A stretch of 64,000 nucleotides of DNA from Gonatopus flavifemur. Lineage: Eukaryota > Arthropoda > Insecta > Hymenoptera > Dryinidae. A model generated the notes under the pieces. The model was not told where the DNA came from. It saw nothing but the letters and a program-made list of their open reading frames with translations, and did not search any database. Location: positions 17,050,001 through 17,114,000 of the forward strand of contig JAFFJZ010000003.1 in NCBI GenBank assembly GCA_018340375.1, given 5' to 3'. Shown here piece by piece: positions 48,866-62,000 of the stretch. Position 1 is the first letter of the stretch. Each line of letters starts with the position of its first letter. The translations under genes and the position numbers were made by a program.

Positions 48866-50025
48866 AGAAAGCTTATTGAAGAAATTTAGAAGACATCTCT
48901 CGAGATATCTTTTAAAGTGTTGAGGAGAAATTCCAGCAAAATCGAATGGATTTTTGTACTGTCATGTTGACACGATTTTATAGAAATTACAAAGATGAAT
49001 TATACTTTAGAAATTAAATTGATATTGAATAATTCAAACTCGAGTAGAAGGATGAATTTAAAACTATAAATCTGAATTTTTATATGATGATGAATCACAA
49101 TTAGTACCAATTCCAAATGATGAACGAGGTAGGTTATTGCCTACTAAAGTACAAACCCAGAAGCAGGTAACTGATAGATTTGAAGGAAGGAGTAGCGATA
49201 AAGAACGTAGACAAATATTTTGTCATTGGGCATTCGTTTGCTTTGAAGGTTATAAAACTTCCATTCAGAAGAAAAGCACGAAAGGATCGTAAAAATTTTT
49301 CGACCAACATTTGTTACTCATCAAATGAACAGTATAAAAACCTCAATAAAGTAGAGTAGAAGAATCGCGATGGTTTGAGATAGTAAAAAAATTTTTTTAA
49401 GTAACATCCGGTAAGGTTATGCGAGAATTGCAATGTTTAATCCAAGATTTTACATCTCCAATCCATTGAAATTGATCATTGATTTTTTGTATATTTCGAA
49501 AAAAAATGTGTAAGGAATGAAAATAGAATTCAATCAATCAGTTCATGAATTGAAAATGTATTATATTCAATGGAAGGAAAGTTAATGCTATCTCGAGATA
49601 GAAGTTCTCAATTTAGTGAAATTGAGATCACAGGAATGAATTGTCTTCAAATGTAGTGTTATTATACCTTTGTTGGGCACGACATTGATGAATATTGTGA
49701 GTATTTATGAAATAATTAAACGTTTCGCTTAGATTTTCTATACTAACATAATTAGTGAAAACATTCTACCTGAACTTCTATTTGATTTGATTGTGTATAA
49801 CTTATATGAAGAATGCTATGAAATGCCGCAAAGGACTACAGACTTTATAAAATTTTTATAGAAATCATGTATAATAAAATAACGGAGGTTTGAATTCCAG
49901 TTTTGCAAATGAAGAGATCATTCAAACAATTAATCTCAATCATATCTTCTACTACTTTTTTGGACTGAAATGGATTCACTTGACCCCAAATAAGGTAAAA
50001 ACAAAGAATAATGAGCTCAAAACTG
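48866..50025. other. Non-coding stretch
   Basis: Nothing supported: A/T-rich, with no element ends or exon pairs. Confidence 0.35.
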
Positions 50026-50174
50026 TACACAGAGAAGAACTCCAACTATCGAAACAATAATTATGAATTTTCCTCAACGCATTTCTAAGAATGAATTAAC
50101 AAAGCATTGGTTCAATCATTATATTATACAAAAAAGTGAAAATAACTGCTACAGTAGTTTTTCTTCTCTGTGCA
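50026..50174. mobile_element. Short MITE-like element with CACAGAGAAGAA ends
   Basis: The left end TACACAGAGAAGAAC and right end TTTTTCTTCTCTGTGCA are inverted over about 13 bp. The 150 bp body is A/T-rich and non-coding. The ends resemble the CACTGAGAG group. Confidence 0.5.
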
Positions 50175-51919
50175 GTCAATGCTATAAATCATTTCTATCA
50201 TGATATGTTCTCCGTATAAAATATACATGGACGAAGATTTCAACCAAGGGAAAGAATCAGCGATATAACCACATTTATTATGATAGTTATAAGCATCGAA
50301 GTTCGATTTAAAAGTATTTACAAATCATTTTCCACAATCGAGAGTTACGTTAAGAATCTAGAAGCTATGATTTCATCTATACGTCGTCAAAAGAATGTCA
50401 TTCAAATCACCTTGAGCGATACGAGAGGAAATAGAAAAGAAGAGAGATACAATTTCACTGGTGATGGCAATTTTGTCAAGTTTTTATTGAATTTTATATA
50501 ATTTCGATCCAAATTGTATCAAAATTCTATAAAAGAGGATCGATTCTTTCAAGATCGGCCATCGCTAAATTCCACGTCAATGACTTTAGGAGAGGAGATC
50601 ATTCAAACTTCATAAGCATACTTTTCAACGTATTATAAAGATGGTTTGAGAAGATTTTCTTCTTGGATATTTTCATTAAAGAGCTCTGTATAGTCTGAAG
50701 TATCGTGAGCTCGCATGAAAATTACGATCTCCAATATTTCTTACAAGTACAAGATTGCATTTTTAAAAACCAGTTCTTAGACAGTTTAAAGGTATATACA
50801 TGACGTATTCTTCGACCAGAGAGAATCGTTAAATACATGTTTCGTGAAAAAAAGGAGACGAAAAAAGAATAACTTCACCAAAGTTTCTCAAATTTTGAAT
50901 TTCAGGAAAGTTGAAAGGTGTTTTTTTCTTCTTCTCTCATCAACACGAGAGGGCAATTTTTGAAGGATAATACAAGTTCTGACGATACTTTCAGGTTATT
51001 TCGTTGATTAAATGTGATGAGAAAATAAAATGGAAATTATTTTGAAGTACCCTGGGAATTTTAAAATTGCATTCCAATGTCTGTGATATGGGCAATTACT
51101 TCGTAAAGGTTTAAAAGGATTTCGAATTACAACGTATAGATCAACTGGAATATTCAACTGAAGCACATTAAATGTCTCACTTCACAGTTTAACAGGCTCA
51201 GCTTCTTCGCTTAATCGTTTAAATGTATCGGAGCTTTGTAACGGCCCAAAGATTCGCTGAAGGAATTTCTACTAGAGACTCGAATGTGACTTGAATTCAA
51301 TGGAAATTATTAACCGAGTTCTTGTGATGGATGGAACAAGTTTTTTTAATGAAACCAAATTTAAATACATTCGTTATTCGAATTGGATTCATCAAATCTG
51401 TAGATATTGTTTTTCGTTGAACGGAGATCTCTTGGCTACTACTGGGATATTCATTTATTCTTACGAAAATTGGGAGAAAAAAATTATGATTCAGCAATTT
51501 CGCCGGGAAGTGAGTATCTCTTCATCCGGGCGATGGAACAAAATTTGAATCTATGATTTTGCCTATGATGTGCTTTTTTTTGTACATCTTCACAAAAATT
51601 TTACCGAATTTTCAAAAAGTATTTCAAAATCCGCTAAAGTTTCTAAGAAGTAAGTGGAAAATTCATTTCAGGGGAAAATTACAGCCCCTCTTTCTGAATC
51701 CTTCAGTTCAAATTCGTATACACATTATAATATTCGACGTTGTTAAAAAATGAACTTCAATTGAGTCGGGTAATCCAATGAAATCCAATAATATTGTTCC
51801 AGCTACGAAGAGAAAATCATTTCACAAAATCAAGCATCACAGTTGTGTTTTATCATAGGACGGGATAGAAAATAGAAAGATAAGAAGTGATGAATTTCGA
51901 TGCTGTTTTCACGCTATTT
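50175..51919. other. Non-coding stretch
   Basis: No gene or repeat supported. Plus-strand frames at 50280-50501 and 51291-51548 are probably chance. Confidence 0.35.
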
Positions 51920-51925
51920 CGAATA

Positions 51926-51948
51926 GATTACTGTCTATGACAGTAATC
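51926..51948. repeat. Perfect 10 bp hairpin and ATTACTG word patch
   Basis: GATTACTGTC and GACAGTAATC flank a three-base loop. CCAGTAATG (about 51971) and GTATTACTG (about 52033) repeat the same word nearby, suggesting another small word-repeat element extending to roughly 52050. Confidence 0.5.
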
Positions 51949-52059
51949 GCTTCACGGGCCATTGATGGTCCAGTAATGCTGATAAAGACCCGTCGACGAT
52001 CATTTGAAACGCCTGCAGTCGTATTTTCTGAGTATTACTGTTTTTTTTGTGCTATATAA

Positions 52060-53980
52060 TATCCATGTGATTGTGAAGCGTATCTCAGCGGCATGCACCG
52101 ATAGAAAGGTACTTAGCCGTGGCAACTGAAATTCAGTTGTCCTAGTTAACTTTTAGTTGGCGTGAATAAAAGTCTAGTTGTCTGGAATATGAATGAAACA
52201 GTATCTCAAATACTGATGCACGATATTTCATAATATTCCGTATTTTATATACAATTTATGTATAGTCTTTATCAATATTTGATATAATTTGATATGAACT
52301 AGACAAAAATTATATAAAATATATCGATACCGTAAAATATCGTGGATCACTGATCTTAAATTTAAATTTCGTCTTGAAAATGGATGAATAATCGATATCT
52401 TTCAGAATCAAAAGAACCGTGGTATAATTTGGCAGATTCATAATGACTTCCAAACAGACATTCCTCGAATGGGCAAAAATATTCAACTGAAAGGCACATT
52501 TCAATTGCGCAGAGAAAAAATAATGTTGAATATAGACCTGGCTGATAGTATTTTTAAAACAGTCACAGCCTGAAAATAGCTGCATTGATCACAATATTGC
52601 TACTCTGATAGGAAAAAGTTGATAAAAGAAAGAATTGAGACACTCTAACCGTTGTCTATCGGGATTTTTTAAAATAAGGATAGCTGCCCTCGTGTTTGGC
52701 AATATTTTTTCGTGTGAATTGCCCAAGTATAAATGTCTCATCGAATATTCCAAACTACATTACTCATTAAAGCATATGATAAGCATGTATAATCTTCAAC
52801 TTACGCATTCTCATTTACTCCATAAAAGATATCCAACCGATCACACCTCTTGCACGTTCCTCAACACTCGTTAATCACATTGAATTATACAAAAATTTCA
52901 GTTATCGCACTTCACTGTACAAAAGAATGTATTTATCGAGAATTCACGTAAAAAGTGCAGTCAAATCGAACCGATGACGACGATGCATCGTATTTGTGAC
53001 CACCTGTACACGAAGGACGTGGAATAGGTTGAGAGTCGGCGCCAAAGTTCCCTCAAGAAATTCACTTCAAGTATATTTCCTTCGACTCGAGGTCGGCCCT
53101 CGTACACACGTACACATAAAAATCATTGAAAGAATTCGAAATTTTCACGAGTGGATGAAAATCAAAAGATACGAATAAAATCCTAAAAAGGAGCAGAATT
53201 TCCAAGTTCTTTTGCGACCCACTCCTTCTTCTTCTTATACTCCTTTTATATGAGGTAGAGTCGCATCAATGTGCACAGAAAATTCTCACGTTGTTTCGAA
53301 CGATGAAAAGCAGATTTCAACCTCACAGACGTGGAGAATTTTTAAAAATAATGCCATATTTCTTCTTGTCGTTGTATACGAAGTTTGAGTATATTTGAAC
53401 TTATACTTTACAAACGTACACAAAGTTCTCAGGTAAGATATCTGTTTTAGTTATTTCTCTTTTGATTCGACGACGGTTATTTTAAACCCTGATCGTCACG
53501 GCTCGAGGACGTTCCACGAGAACGAAACTGTACGAAAAATGCAATGTCAGGCTCTTAAGCATTATAGAGATGCAATGAACGATATCAAAGAGAGAAAGAA
53601 AGAACTGCATTAAATGTTATTTACGCTATAAATTCGAGTACCGGAATGTTTGAGAAGTAGAAGACACTTGATGTATCAATGTATCCTTGATGGTATATCT
53701 TGGGAATTTTGTTCTACGATACCTTGGAGAACTTTATACTCGATTAGATACTCAAGGAGGTATCGTTTGGTATTATTTGTCGTATGATCCACGGTACGAT
53801 TGTTTTTCTTGCTTTTCGATCTTTAGTTGTCATCGATGAGTCGATCGATGGTTTTACCGTTCTGATGATTGGACACAAGCAAAATGACGTCGAATCGGTA
53901 CCGAAACTAGGGATTCACCCAAAACAAACCACACTTATCACACGAATTATTCTAGCGTGATATAAGAATTTCATAGGGTT
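52060..53980. other. Non-coding stretch
   Basis: Contains CAACTGAAATTCAGTTG near 52124 and an A/T-rich word patch near 52250-52330. From about 53000 the sequence is less A/T-rich. No exon is supported. Confidence 0.35.
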
Positions 53981-53989
53981 TTCCCTCCG

Positions 53990-54460
53990 CGATCGATCGT
54001 GGTACGTGAATAGATTTTATAGCCATTGCCAGAGTGTATATCAGTTGAATTCCTCAGGTGTTGAGAAGACATCTCGGTGGTCGGTTGTTCTCGGGTCAGG
54101 TCAACGGCTATTTTGGATCGACGTCATGGTTCGAGGGCCGACGTTCCACACGGTAGAGAACGGGATTGTCGGCCGGTTCTTCTATCTGTCCTTCTCTTTT
54201 CCGACGTTCCAAACTACTTTGCCTGGCCCGGTCCTCCGGGCTGACTTGGCAAAGCGAGCTAAGGCAAAAGGCTTTTGCTGCGGTTGCTGTTGCTCTTCGC
54301 CTCTTGGACACAGCTGAGTCGTGGAGCCGCGATTCTCTGAGACCAACAACTAACTCGCTCGGCGAACGACGAACTAACCTCTCTTGTTCTCTTCCTCCCC
54401 TTCTCGCAATTTCATTCCCTCCACTTTACTGCCATGCTGCCTGCCGCGTGCCACGCACTA
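53990..54460 (-). other. GC-rich block, candidate first exon / 5' UTR
   Basis: This ~470 bp block has clearly higher G+C and CpG than the rest of the window. Read on the minus strand it looks like an insect 5' UTR: GAGTTAGTTGTTGGTCTCAG, CAACAGCAACCGCAGC. An ATG at 54072 opens 22 codons to a weak donor-like CAC|GTACCA at 54006, which would leave phase 1 as the exon at 10151-10670 requires. The donor is poor and upstream ATGs exist, so linkage to that gene is a guess. A plus-strand reading is not excluded. Confidence 0.35.
54015..54046 (+). promoter_or_regulatory. TATA/initiator pair, plus strand
   Basis: TTTTATAG at 54015-54022 precedes TCAGTT at 54041-54046 by the usual 25-30 bp; TCAGT is the insect initiator consensus. 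It would drive transcription across the GC-rich block in the opposite direction to the minus-strand candidate. Confidence 0.25.
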
Positions 54461-54482
54461 TACCTCTTCTCATATGTGTACA

Positions 54483-54491
54483 CTTTATATA
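54483..54491 (-). promoter_or_regulatory. TATA-box-like sequence, minus strand
   Basis: TATATAAAG on the minus strand, about 30 bp before a TATAGTG initiator-like site (~54457-54463) and immediately upstream of the GC-rich block. It lies in a palindromic context, TATGTGTA...TACACATA. Confidence 0.35.
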
Positions 54492-54599
54492 CACATATAA
54501 GTTTATACGATACAGGAGAAGAAGGAGCGAAAGAACACGAAGAAAAAGAAGGAACGGGAGAAAGAAAAAAGTATTTTGAATAAATCATTTTGTTTTATC

Positions 54600-57119
54600 T
54601 GATAGAAGGGATGATTATTGAGATGTGACTGAAGAATATGATTACGTCCATATCATGTCCATGGAACTGGTCGATGAGATGAGGAATTTCTTTTTTATCG
54701 AGTCTACGAAAATCGAGAACGTATCCTCTGAAAGTGAGAAAGAATTTCTTCGCATCTCATTTGAAAGATAAATCTTGGGTTAGGTTTTAAAAGAGATTTG
54801 CGGAGCTTCTGCTTCTTCCATAGGCAGTCGCATGACTGGGAATTCAAACAAGTTTAATCCTGTTCGTACAGCCTGGTTCTTCCACACGCTAGAGAATTTG
54901 ACTCAAATTGGCTGCCTTTTAATCTCATTAAGCGTAAAAAATGGCATGGATTCAACGGTCACCTTAGTTACAGTTGATGAACAACCTTGGAATGGTTTGA
55001 ACGTGACGCGTTTCTAGTTTGTTCGTCAACTTGGATCTTGGTAATTACTATGTTCAAGGTGTTTTGAAATTAAGATTCAGTGAAATCGAGTCAAGTTCTT
55101 CAAAGTGTAAATAGAAACTTATAAAAATAGATGATGGAACTTTTAATGAACTACTCAACAAGATCAAAGAAAAAATATTTCCATCGAAATAGGGTGTAGA
55201 AGAAAAACCTCCCAAAGAAGCATTCGTGAGAAAGAAACAACAGGGATCGATACGAACTTGTGATTTTGTTGATAAAAAGATAAATAAATATGGTGATGCT
55301 TGATTGCGAGTTAAGAACGAACGTGACTTGAATTGAGTTTATGAGTTAATTGAATAGCGGTCATAAACTTTGAACCCACGTTCTATCATCGTTAAACACT
55401 CCACCACCTCTTGGAGTTCTTGGACATCAACGATTGAGATCGGCATCAAAGTCAATTTCAACGCGATCTTTAACAACTCGATTCACGTCTGTGCTCGATA
55501 AAGAGAAAAATGATGCCCCGTCTGAATTTATTTGCTAAAGAAATACATTCCTGATCGTATAATCGGGTGATGATCTTTTTATCGGTATGTGCATTGATAT
55601 TTTGATATCCAATGCCAACTCGTGGTATTTGATAGATTGTTTCTCTTGGCTATGATTCATCGTTCTCCTGTTGCTTTTTTCTATATTCGCGAGGAATTCC
55701 CTATCGAGTATTAATACTCCTCACGAAAGGGAGTTGAAATTAGCATTCAAATAATGGATGTACGTAGCGCAGGTACATGCAAGCGCTGTTGTAAATCATT
55801 GGTATTGATCGATCATTTCTTCTGGGTCTCAAGATCGTTTACCCTCGAGGTGTCTTAGACAACAAGATGAAACTTCAGCGCTTTTGATTAGGAACTTCTC
55901 ATGTGTTGTAGATCAAAACGATCTTTCAGGGCTATTTCACATTCGAAGGATGTATTTTTCGTGAGTCGTTCGTGATGCAAAAATGCAACTCTGAAAAGTT
56001 TGAATTCTATGATGAATCAAATTTGTCTTTTCTCGCGTTCTTTATTTTCTTGCACACCTGCCCTACTTTATTCTACTAAGAAATGAATCATAGTGAATTA
56101 CATTACTGGAGCTCTTCGATGAAACTTCTTATCTCATTTTATTTATCCACGTTATTGTTTCGAAGAAATCTGGAGTTTTCGAGTGTAATTAAAATTTTTC
56201 TTGTACACAAAACTTTTGTTGAAATTATAATGAAGATGACGAGGCCCGCAACGAGAGCAATTCATTATCACTTGGAAAATATATATTTACGTAACTCGAT
56301 GGATTCTCTGAACATGTGAATTTCGAATGGAAAGAAACACAATGTCACATCGCAGAGAATTCTGTAAACGTTCATTGAACGTGAGAATATTATATGAACA
56401 CTTATTTAACGTTAACCTTAAATTCATGCTACACGAAATACTATGCGAGAACACATTCTCATCTCATCGTCGTAATTCTTCTACACGCGTGGTGCAATTT
56501 CTTGAATTTGAAAACATGATCCTGGAATGAAATTCCTCCACGATAAAATGTAGAAGAAAAAAATTCTTCAGCCAAGAACGTATTGGATTGGAATAATCCT
56601 ATCCGATGTCTTTTCGTTTTCCCTGATGGAATTTTTCCTCTGAATTGAAAGCATACTTTTATATTCCTTCTGTTCATTTTTTCCCAAGGTTTCTTATTTT
56701 CTTTTATCAAAGATATCTCGTTTTCTTGAATCAATTGACAATGAAATATTTCATTGATAAAAACCCATTGTTCTTTATCCGATACAGAAGATTTCTATTC
56801 CTTATATCACATAATTCTTCGTGAAATTTGATATTTACACTTACGAGTATTCCGCATAAGTTGATCATTCACTTGAAAATACGTACCTGCAACACAAAAT
56901 GAGGACATATTTATTGTCAAGTGAGAGAATTATATTCAAAATTCAGAACAAAATTTCCAAATTGAATATAACGGAAATGAATGCGAACCCCTGCCCTCTT
57001 CACAGATCGATTCCCGAAGAATTCATCAAATGTGTTCGCAATTATTTAAAAATCCATATACGCGCCCCATGAATTGATCATGCGAACAGACGAACGAATA
57101 GAAGCGATCATCGTTCAAT
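54600..57119. other. Non-coding stretch
   Basis: Region to the right of the GC-rich block. Short frames only; no exon or repeat supported. Confidence 0.35.
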
Positions 57120-57167
57120 GAATAATATCCCTCCTCGTTCACGTCCGTTAGTGAACGAGGATTATTC
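57120..57167. repeat. Small perfect hairpin
   Basis: CCTCGTTCAC (57133-57142) and GTGAACGAGG (57151-57160) form a perfect 10 bp stem with an 8-base loop, extended by GAATAAT/ATTATTC after a 6-base bulge on the left arm. Too short for a typical microRNA precursor. Confidence 0.6.
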
Positions 57168-58925
57168 GCTATTTCAAATACTCCGTGGAAATCATGACCA
57201 CTCCATCACGAATACCTACATTTTGCCTATAGAGTGCAAAGTGCACATTAGCGATCGTTTCGGGAATACTATTTGATCAGGTTGTCAATCTATTTCACGA
57301 ATAGACTGCACTTTGAATTTCGAAATATGTTTTATCCATATAATACAGGCGAGTAATTTGAAGGATTATCTTTACAACTTTGTATCGAATACAATATATT
57401 TTCATGGTATTATTTTCAATTCCTTCGTGCCGTGAAGGATGTAATTCATAAGAAAACACGTTGATTGTTATATACTGTGATTAGCAAGACTATATCGAAT
57501 ATATCTAATTGGCAGGTGTATTCTAACGATAATAATTTATGATGAAGAACAAATTCTTTTTCTGGGTTGTTAATTTTGAAAGAAGCTACGTACGAACGTA
57601 TACAACGTCGTGTTCCTCTAATCACGACTCATCAGCGATTTCATTGACTCCCATGCAGCACGTCATACAACCCAAGATGCGTAGTAAGACAATTACCTCG
57701 ACCGCGTGTGTATTATTATATTTTTTATGATTACAGAGTACGCATGTAAGGTGATTACGTTATGCTTGTGTGAAATGGTAGTGCCATTTGTACCACTGTC
57801 CTCGCCGTATTTGTCGTATGATGTTATATTTTTTTCTATTTTTCAAATCGCCCAGCGAGATCAAGTCATTTCGTATGGTCCATGTTCAAGCGATACGTCC
57901 CAGTTTCAGTTAAAATCTTATTCCTATCTCTAATGCGTGTAATAAAGTGGAGTTGCAGCGTGAATTATGCGAACATGGTAACAACTCGAATCGAGTACAA
58001 GTACAAGCAGGAAATAGGGACCGTACCTATATAATCATGAAATTCAATTGAAAGAAGCGTTTGTACGAAACGAAAACTTCATATAATTTTAATGCGGTAC
58101 GTTTATTTTGAATCGATCGTAATCCCTTTCCGTGTCGTTCTTGCGATGGAGTTTCATCAAAATTGATGGAATGTGAAAATTTGTTTTCAACTACAATATT
58201 GAAATTCGATGAATGGACGGGAGAGGATAAATTTTCGCCAAACTGAAACATCGTATTTCGCGTATGTATTTCATTTTTGACGGTAACGAGTGCAATGATA
58301 TTGTTCAAATCTATCTCAAGCAGATACCACAATAAATCAACAGAAATTTGAATACATTCTGTAGAATCATTATCTGTGAAATATTCATTCTCATCCAATT
58401 GGAAGTTCTAGTGAAAACGAATGATTGCCGAGACTACGCAAATGAATGCTGAAATTCTGCGCCAAACTACGTTAAACAATGCAAAAGAACAGTCATCGAC
58501 TTGAGAAGAATGTGCAAAACATTGAGGGTATTGTGTGTTCGAAAAAGTGTTGTCGCAAAATTAAAATCTATTTAGATGTGAATTCGAATTTTCCATTCAT
58601 GCGGAACAAGAATCGTAGAATTTCTATTTTTCATGAATGACTGAATTTCATTGAAACCTCCAACAACCTCCCAAGAAAATTGGATTTTCCATTTTTTCGC
58701 AAATGAACTTGTTGTGTTGGGATTAGTGATGGCCGATCTCGAAAGAATCGATGCTTTCTTATAGAAATTTTTATATACTTGTTCGAAATTATATGAATTC
58801 AATAAAAACTTGATAAATTTTTCACAGAAATGAATCGATTCTTTCAAGAAGATTCTTTCCTCAAACGAGCACATTTTTTTTATTTTATTTTTTTCGTCAC
58901 AAACAATGTATGCATCAACATTGAG
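57168..58925. other. Non-coding stretch
   Basis: A minus-strand frame with a true ATG at 58398-58027 (123 codons, MDENEYFTDNDSTECIQIS..) is open but resembles no family I know and lacks splice or promoter context. I treat it as chance. Nothing else is seen. Confidence 0.35.
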
Positions 58926-59042
58926 CTTGTGGAAAAATTTCAAAAATTGTACATAATTTGTGTATAATTCAACATACTTTTTATATAATTTCTATATAAT
59001 CATATATGAGTTGTATATGATTTATAATATTTTTCCAGATGG
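58926..59042. repeat. Short fold-back element, TTGTACATAATT type
   Basis: The left end CTTGTGGAAAAATTTC and right end ATTTTTCCAGATGG are inverted. The interior has TTGTACATAATTTG, ATATAATTTCTATATAAT and ATATATGAG words. Same family as 29681-29798. Confidence 0.55.
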
Positions 59043-62000
59043 ACAGAAGAACAAGATGGATTTGATATCGGTCCGATATCTGATGAAAAATTTGTTTAAT
59101 ATTCTGTACAAAAGGCAAAACAGGAACTCTAATTCTTATTTTCCTATTTTGAAATATCTATGTTGTTTAATAATTTCATTTTGAAAGGTGTTTACTGTAA
59201 AGTACCTCTATTCTCAAATCATTCTGTTGCCAAACATATCTTTGCGGGGGCATTTCTATTTTCAAGCTTTTGTTTCTGAATGAAATGACAATTGATAACG
59301 AATGATGTAACAAGTGGAAACTCATTGTGAATTGTTATCTGATTCAAAACCAAAAATTTGGGAACAGGGATTGGGAATATTTCATCATCAACATGTTTTA
59401 GGATAGAAATCAGAATTAGAATTCTGGTTTCAGCTCAGGACAACGCGCAGGACAACGCGTGTGATTCTACTTTGGTCCCAAGCGGAAATTTCCAGAGGAG
59501 TAAATCCTGAAAGTATGATGAATAATCTCATACGTCAGCTATGCATAACAAGAATTCATACACCAGTATGATACACGTAGCACGACGCCATTGATTTGAG
59601 AATTTTGAATTTGCTATATCGTTTCAGTTATACGCGTGCCATATTTGCATATAATTTATTCCCACTCATCCGTACTTGAAGAATACACCAGGCCAGTGCG
59701 CTTCAAGTAAAATCATGTGTTTTATGTCTTTGATTAGAGCGTATTTTTCTAAAAATATGTGACATATTTTCACTCGATGGATACATCATTCGGCTAAGAA
59801 TATTCTATAAATTCTCAATTTATTTAAAGCACTTTGACAAGCTTTTCACTGAATTTCTATTGGATTTCTATAGATTTAGTAAATTGTATAGAATAATGAT
59901 AATTCTTATACGTCATTATTATATCACATAGTTATCATTACACGCGTGTTTGTTTCGTACATGGACAACAGAGATCATGACATCGGTTGAAAGTATGGAT
60001 AGATAATTAACCTAGTTTCGTATAAATGGAATTAATTTCTTGAAAAATTGAACTTGAATTTTTCAATAACCTCTTTCCATCAACGTGTCATGGATTCATT
60101 AAAAGCTCTCATCAATGATTCATACCGACATTGCTGCGTTACCTGTTCGTATCGAAATGTTGTGCTCACATGCGACACAAAAATCGTTGAAAATTTTTGA
60201 ACTCCATCAGAACACTTGGCAAATCCCTAAAGAACTCTTCTGTATCGATCTGTCCGCTTTTCAACTGAAAAACTTTGGAGAAAATCTGTTCCTGTTAAAA
60301 ATGTGGTACAAAGTCGGGAAAGAATTTCATACGATTTAGCCCTCTTTATCTGCTTTGATACAGTTTTTGTTACATTTTGATCCGAAACTATCCGACATTT
60401 TCAACGCGGTTAATGAAGTTCGGATACTTCAAATTTCTTTCTTCTCACTATTTATGTCAAAATTTACCAGCGTAATCATTTTGATTATAAATCTTACAAA
60501 TATTTGGCGACTAGAAATGCTTGAAAATCCTCAAACTAAACCGCTAGTATCAGAGTCATCGTATTTAGATAGAATAGCTGTAATGTAACGAACCAGTATT
60601 TATATACTTTACCCTCATATAATTGTAAACACGTATTGAACCATCTTATCTTCATGTTCTATCTCACAAATAATTCATTATATTCGAATACCATATAATA
60701 ATTCGAATTCTTACACGTTAGATAGGAAACCACATAGATGATTGTTATTGTGACGTGAGAAAAGAGACAATCAGGATGAGAAGACAGTGATGTGAGTAGG
60801 TACTTAAGTGGTTAGAAAGGTAACAGATAAAAGATGAACAAAGGACGAGAGAAAATGAGTATGTGCGTGAGTGCGGAAAAGTGAAGGAAAAAGAATCCAG
60901 AGAATGTAACAGGAAAATGAGGTTATTTTCAAGAAAGAAAACCTTAATGAGTAACATGAAGGGTAACCAACGGATAACAATCAAAACGGCTGAGATAATA
61001 AATACTATAATAAGTACTACATTAAGGTGATGGGGTGATGAAACGATAATTCGAAGTTGATATATTACTCTCATTAGAATTGTATTTGATTCATTCCTAG
61101 AATTTATACGAATTTCAATACTTTGGCCTTGAACAATCGAATGTTTATAAGTTTGAGAATACCAACTGGAATAGAATAGTACAAAAGTTTTTCATTTTTC
61201 CTTCCCATACAGTTGTATTACTATGACGAATTCTATGTAAGTAGATACAGAAACATTCCTCAAGTTTATTCTGCACTACTTATTCAATAATTCAGAAATT
61301 ATTTTCTGTTTTTCAAAGGGATTCATCGAAACGTAATATATACATATTTTGTTTTGTATCAAAGATCATTTTGCACATTGGAATCTAAAATTCAATTGTC
61401 GAAGTGTTAAGATCGCATTCAATATCAAATATTCTTTTTTTCCAACCTGTGGATTCCGTTACTTCGTTGTTGTTCCTTCAGGGAGCATGAAGTATGCATT
61501 CAAAGAAGTTGAGAGTCCTTTGAATTCCATTTGAACTTGAAGCTTTACAATTTCAAATACAATATCTTGGTCACAAATTGTTTCATTTCTTCACAAGAAA
61601 TTCAACCTCGAGAATAATCAAGTGGTAGAATAAAAGATCAAGGTTCGTTACGTACCATTTCTTTTGCACTTCCAATTCATCTTTCGTATGATTATATGAT
61701 ACTGGTGGTACAAGATTCAATTAGTCGGTACAGAGAGGAATATACGAATACGTGCGAATGGTGAGATTATTGCAACAAAGTTTGTAGGGTTGTTCAGGAA
61801 ATTAAAACTCACGGTTGTATTTCTTCAGTTTTTGCCTAAAATATTTGAAACTTAGTTTCAAAAGATTGTAAGCAAACGAGAAAAAATAAAAAGAAAAACA
61901 ATTTGAGGAAGTCTCGTATTGTCAAACATTTGAACAAAGTGAGATCGAAATGTTTTCCTCGAAGACTAAAAGCCTGTAGTATCTTTCAACAACCGATCTC

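Noticed and set aside
54006..54579. Plus-strand frames of 103 and 137 codons
   Set aside because: A GC-rich block naturally lacks stops; Cys/Ala/Arg-rich nonsense composition, and the minus strand looks like 5' UTR.
57120..57167. microRNA precursor
   Set aside because: The stem is only 10 bp before a bulge and the total is 48 bp, too short for a typical precursor.
58027..58943. Two 123-codon minus-strand frames
   Set aside because: No recognised domain, A/T-driven composition, and no splice or promoter support; such lengths are expected by chance in this window.
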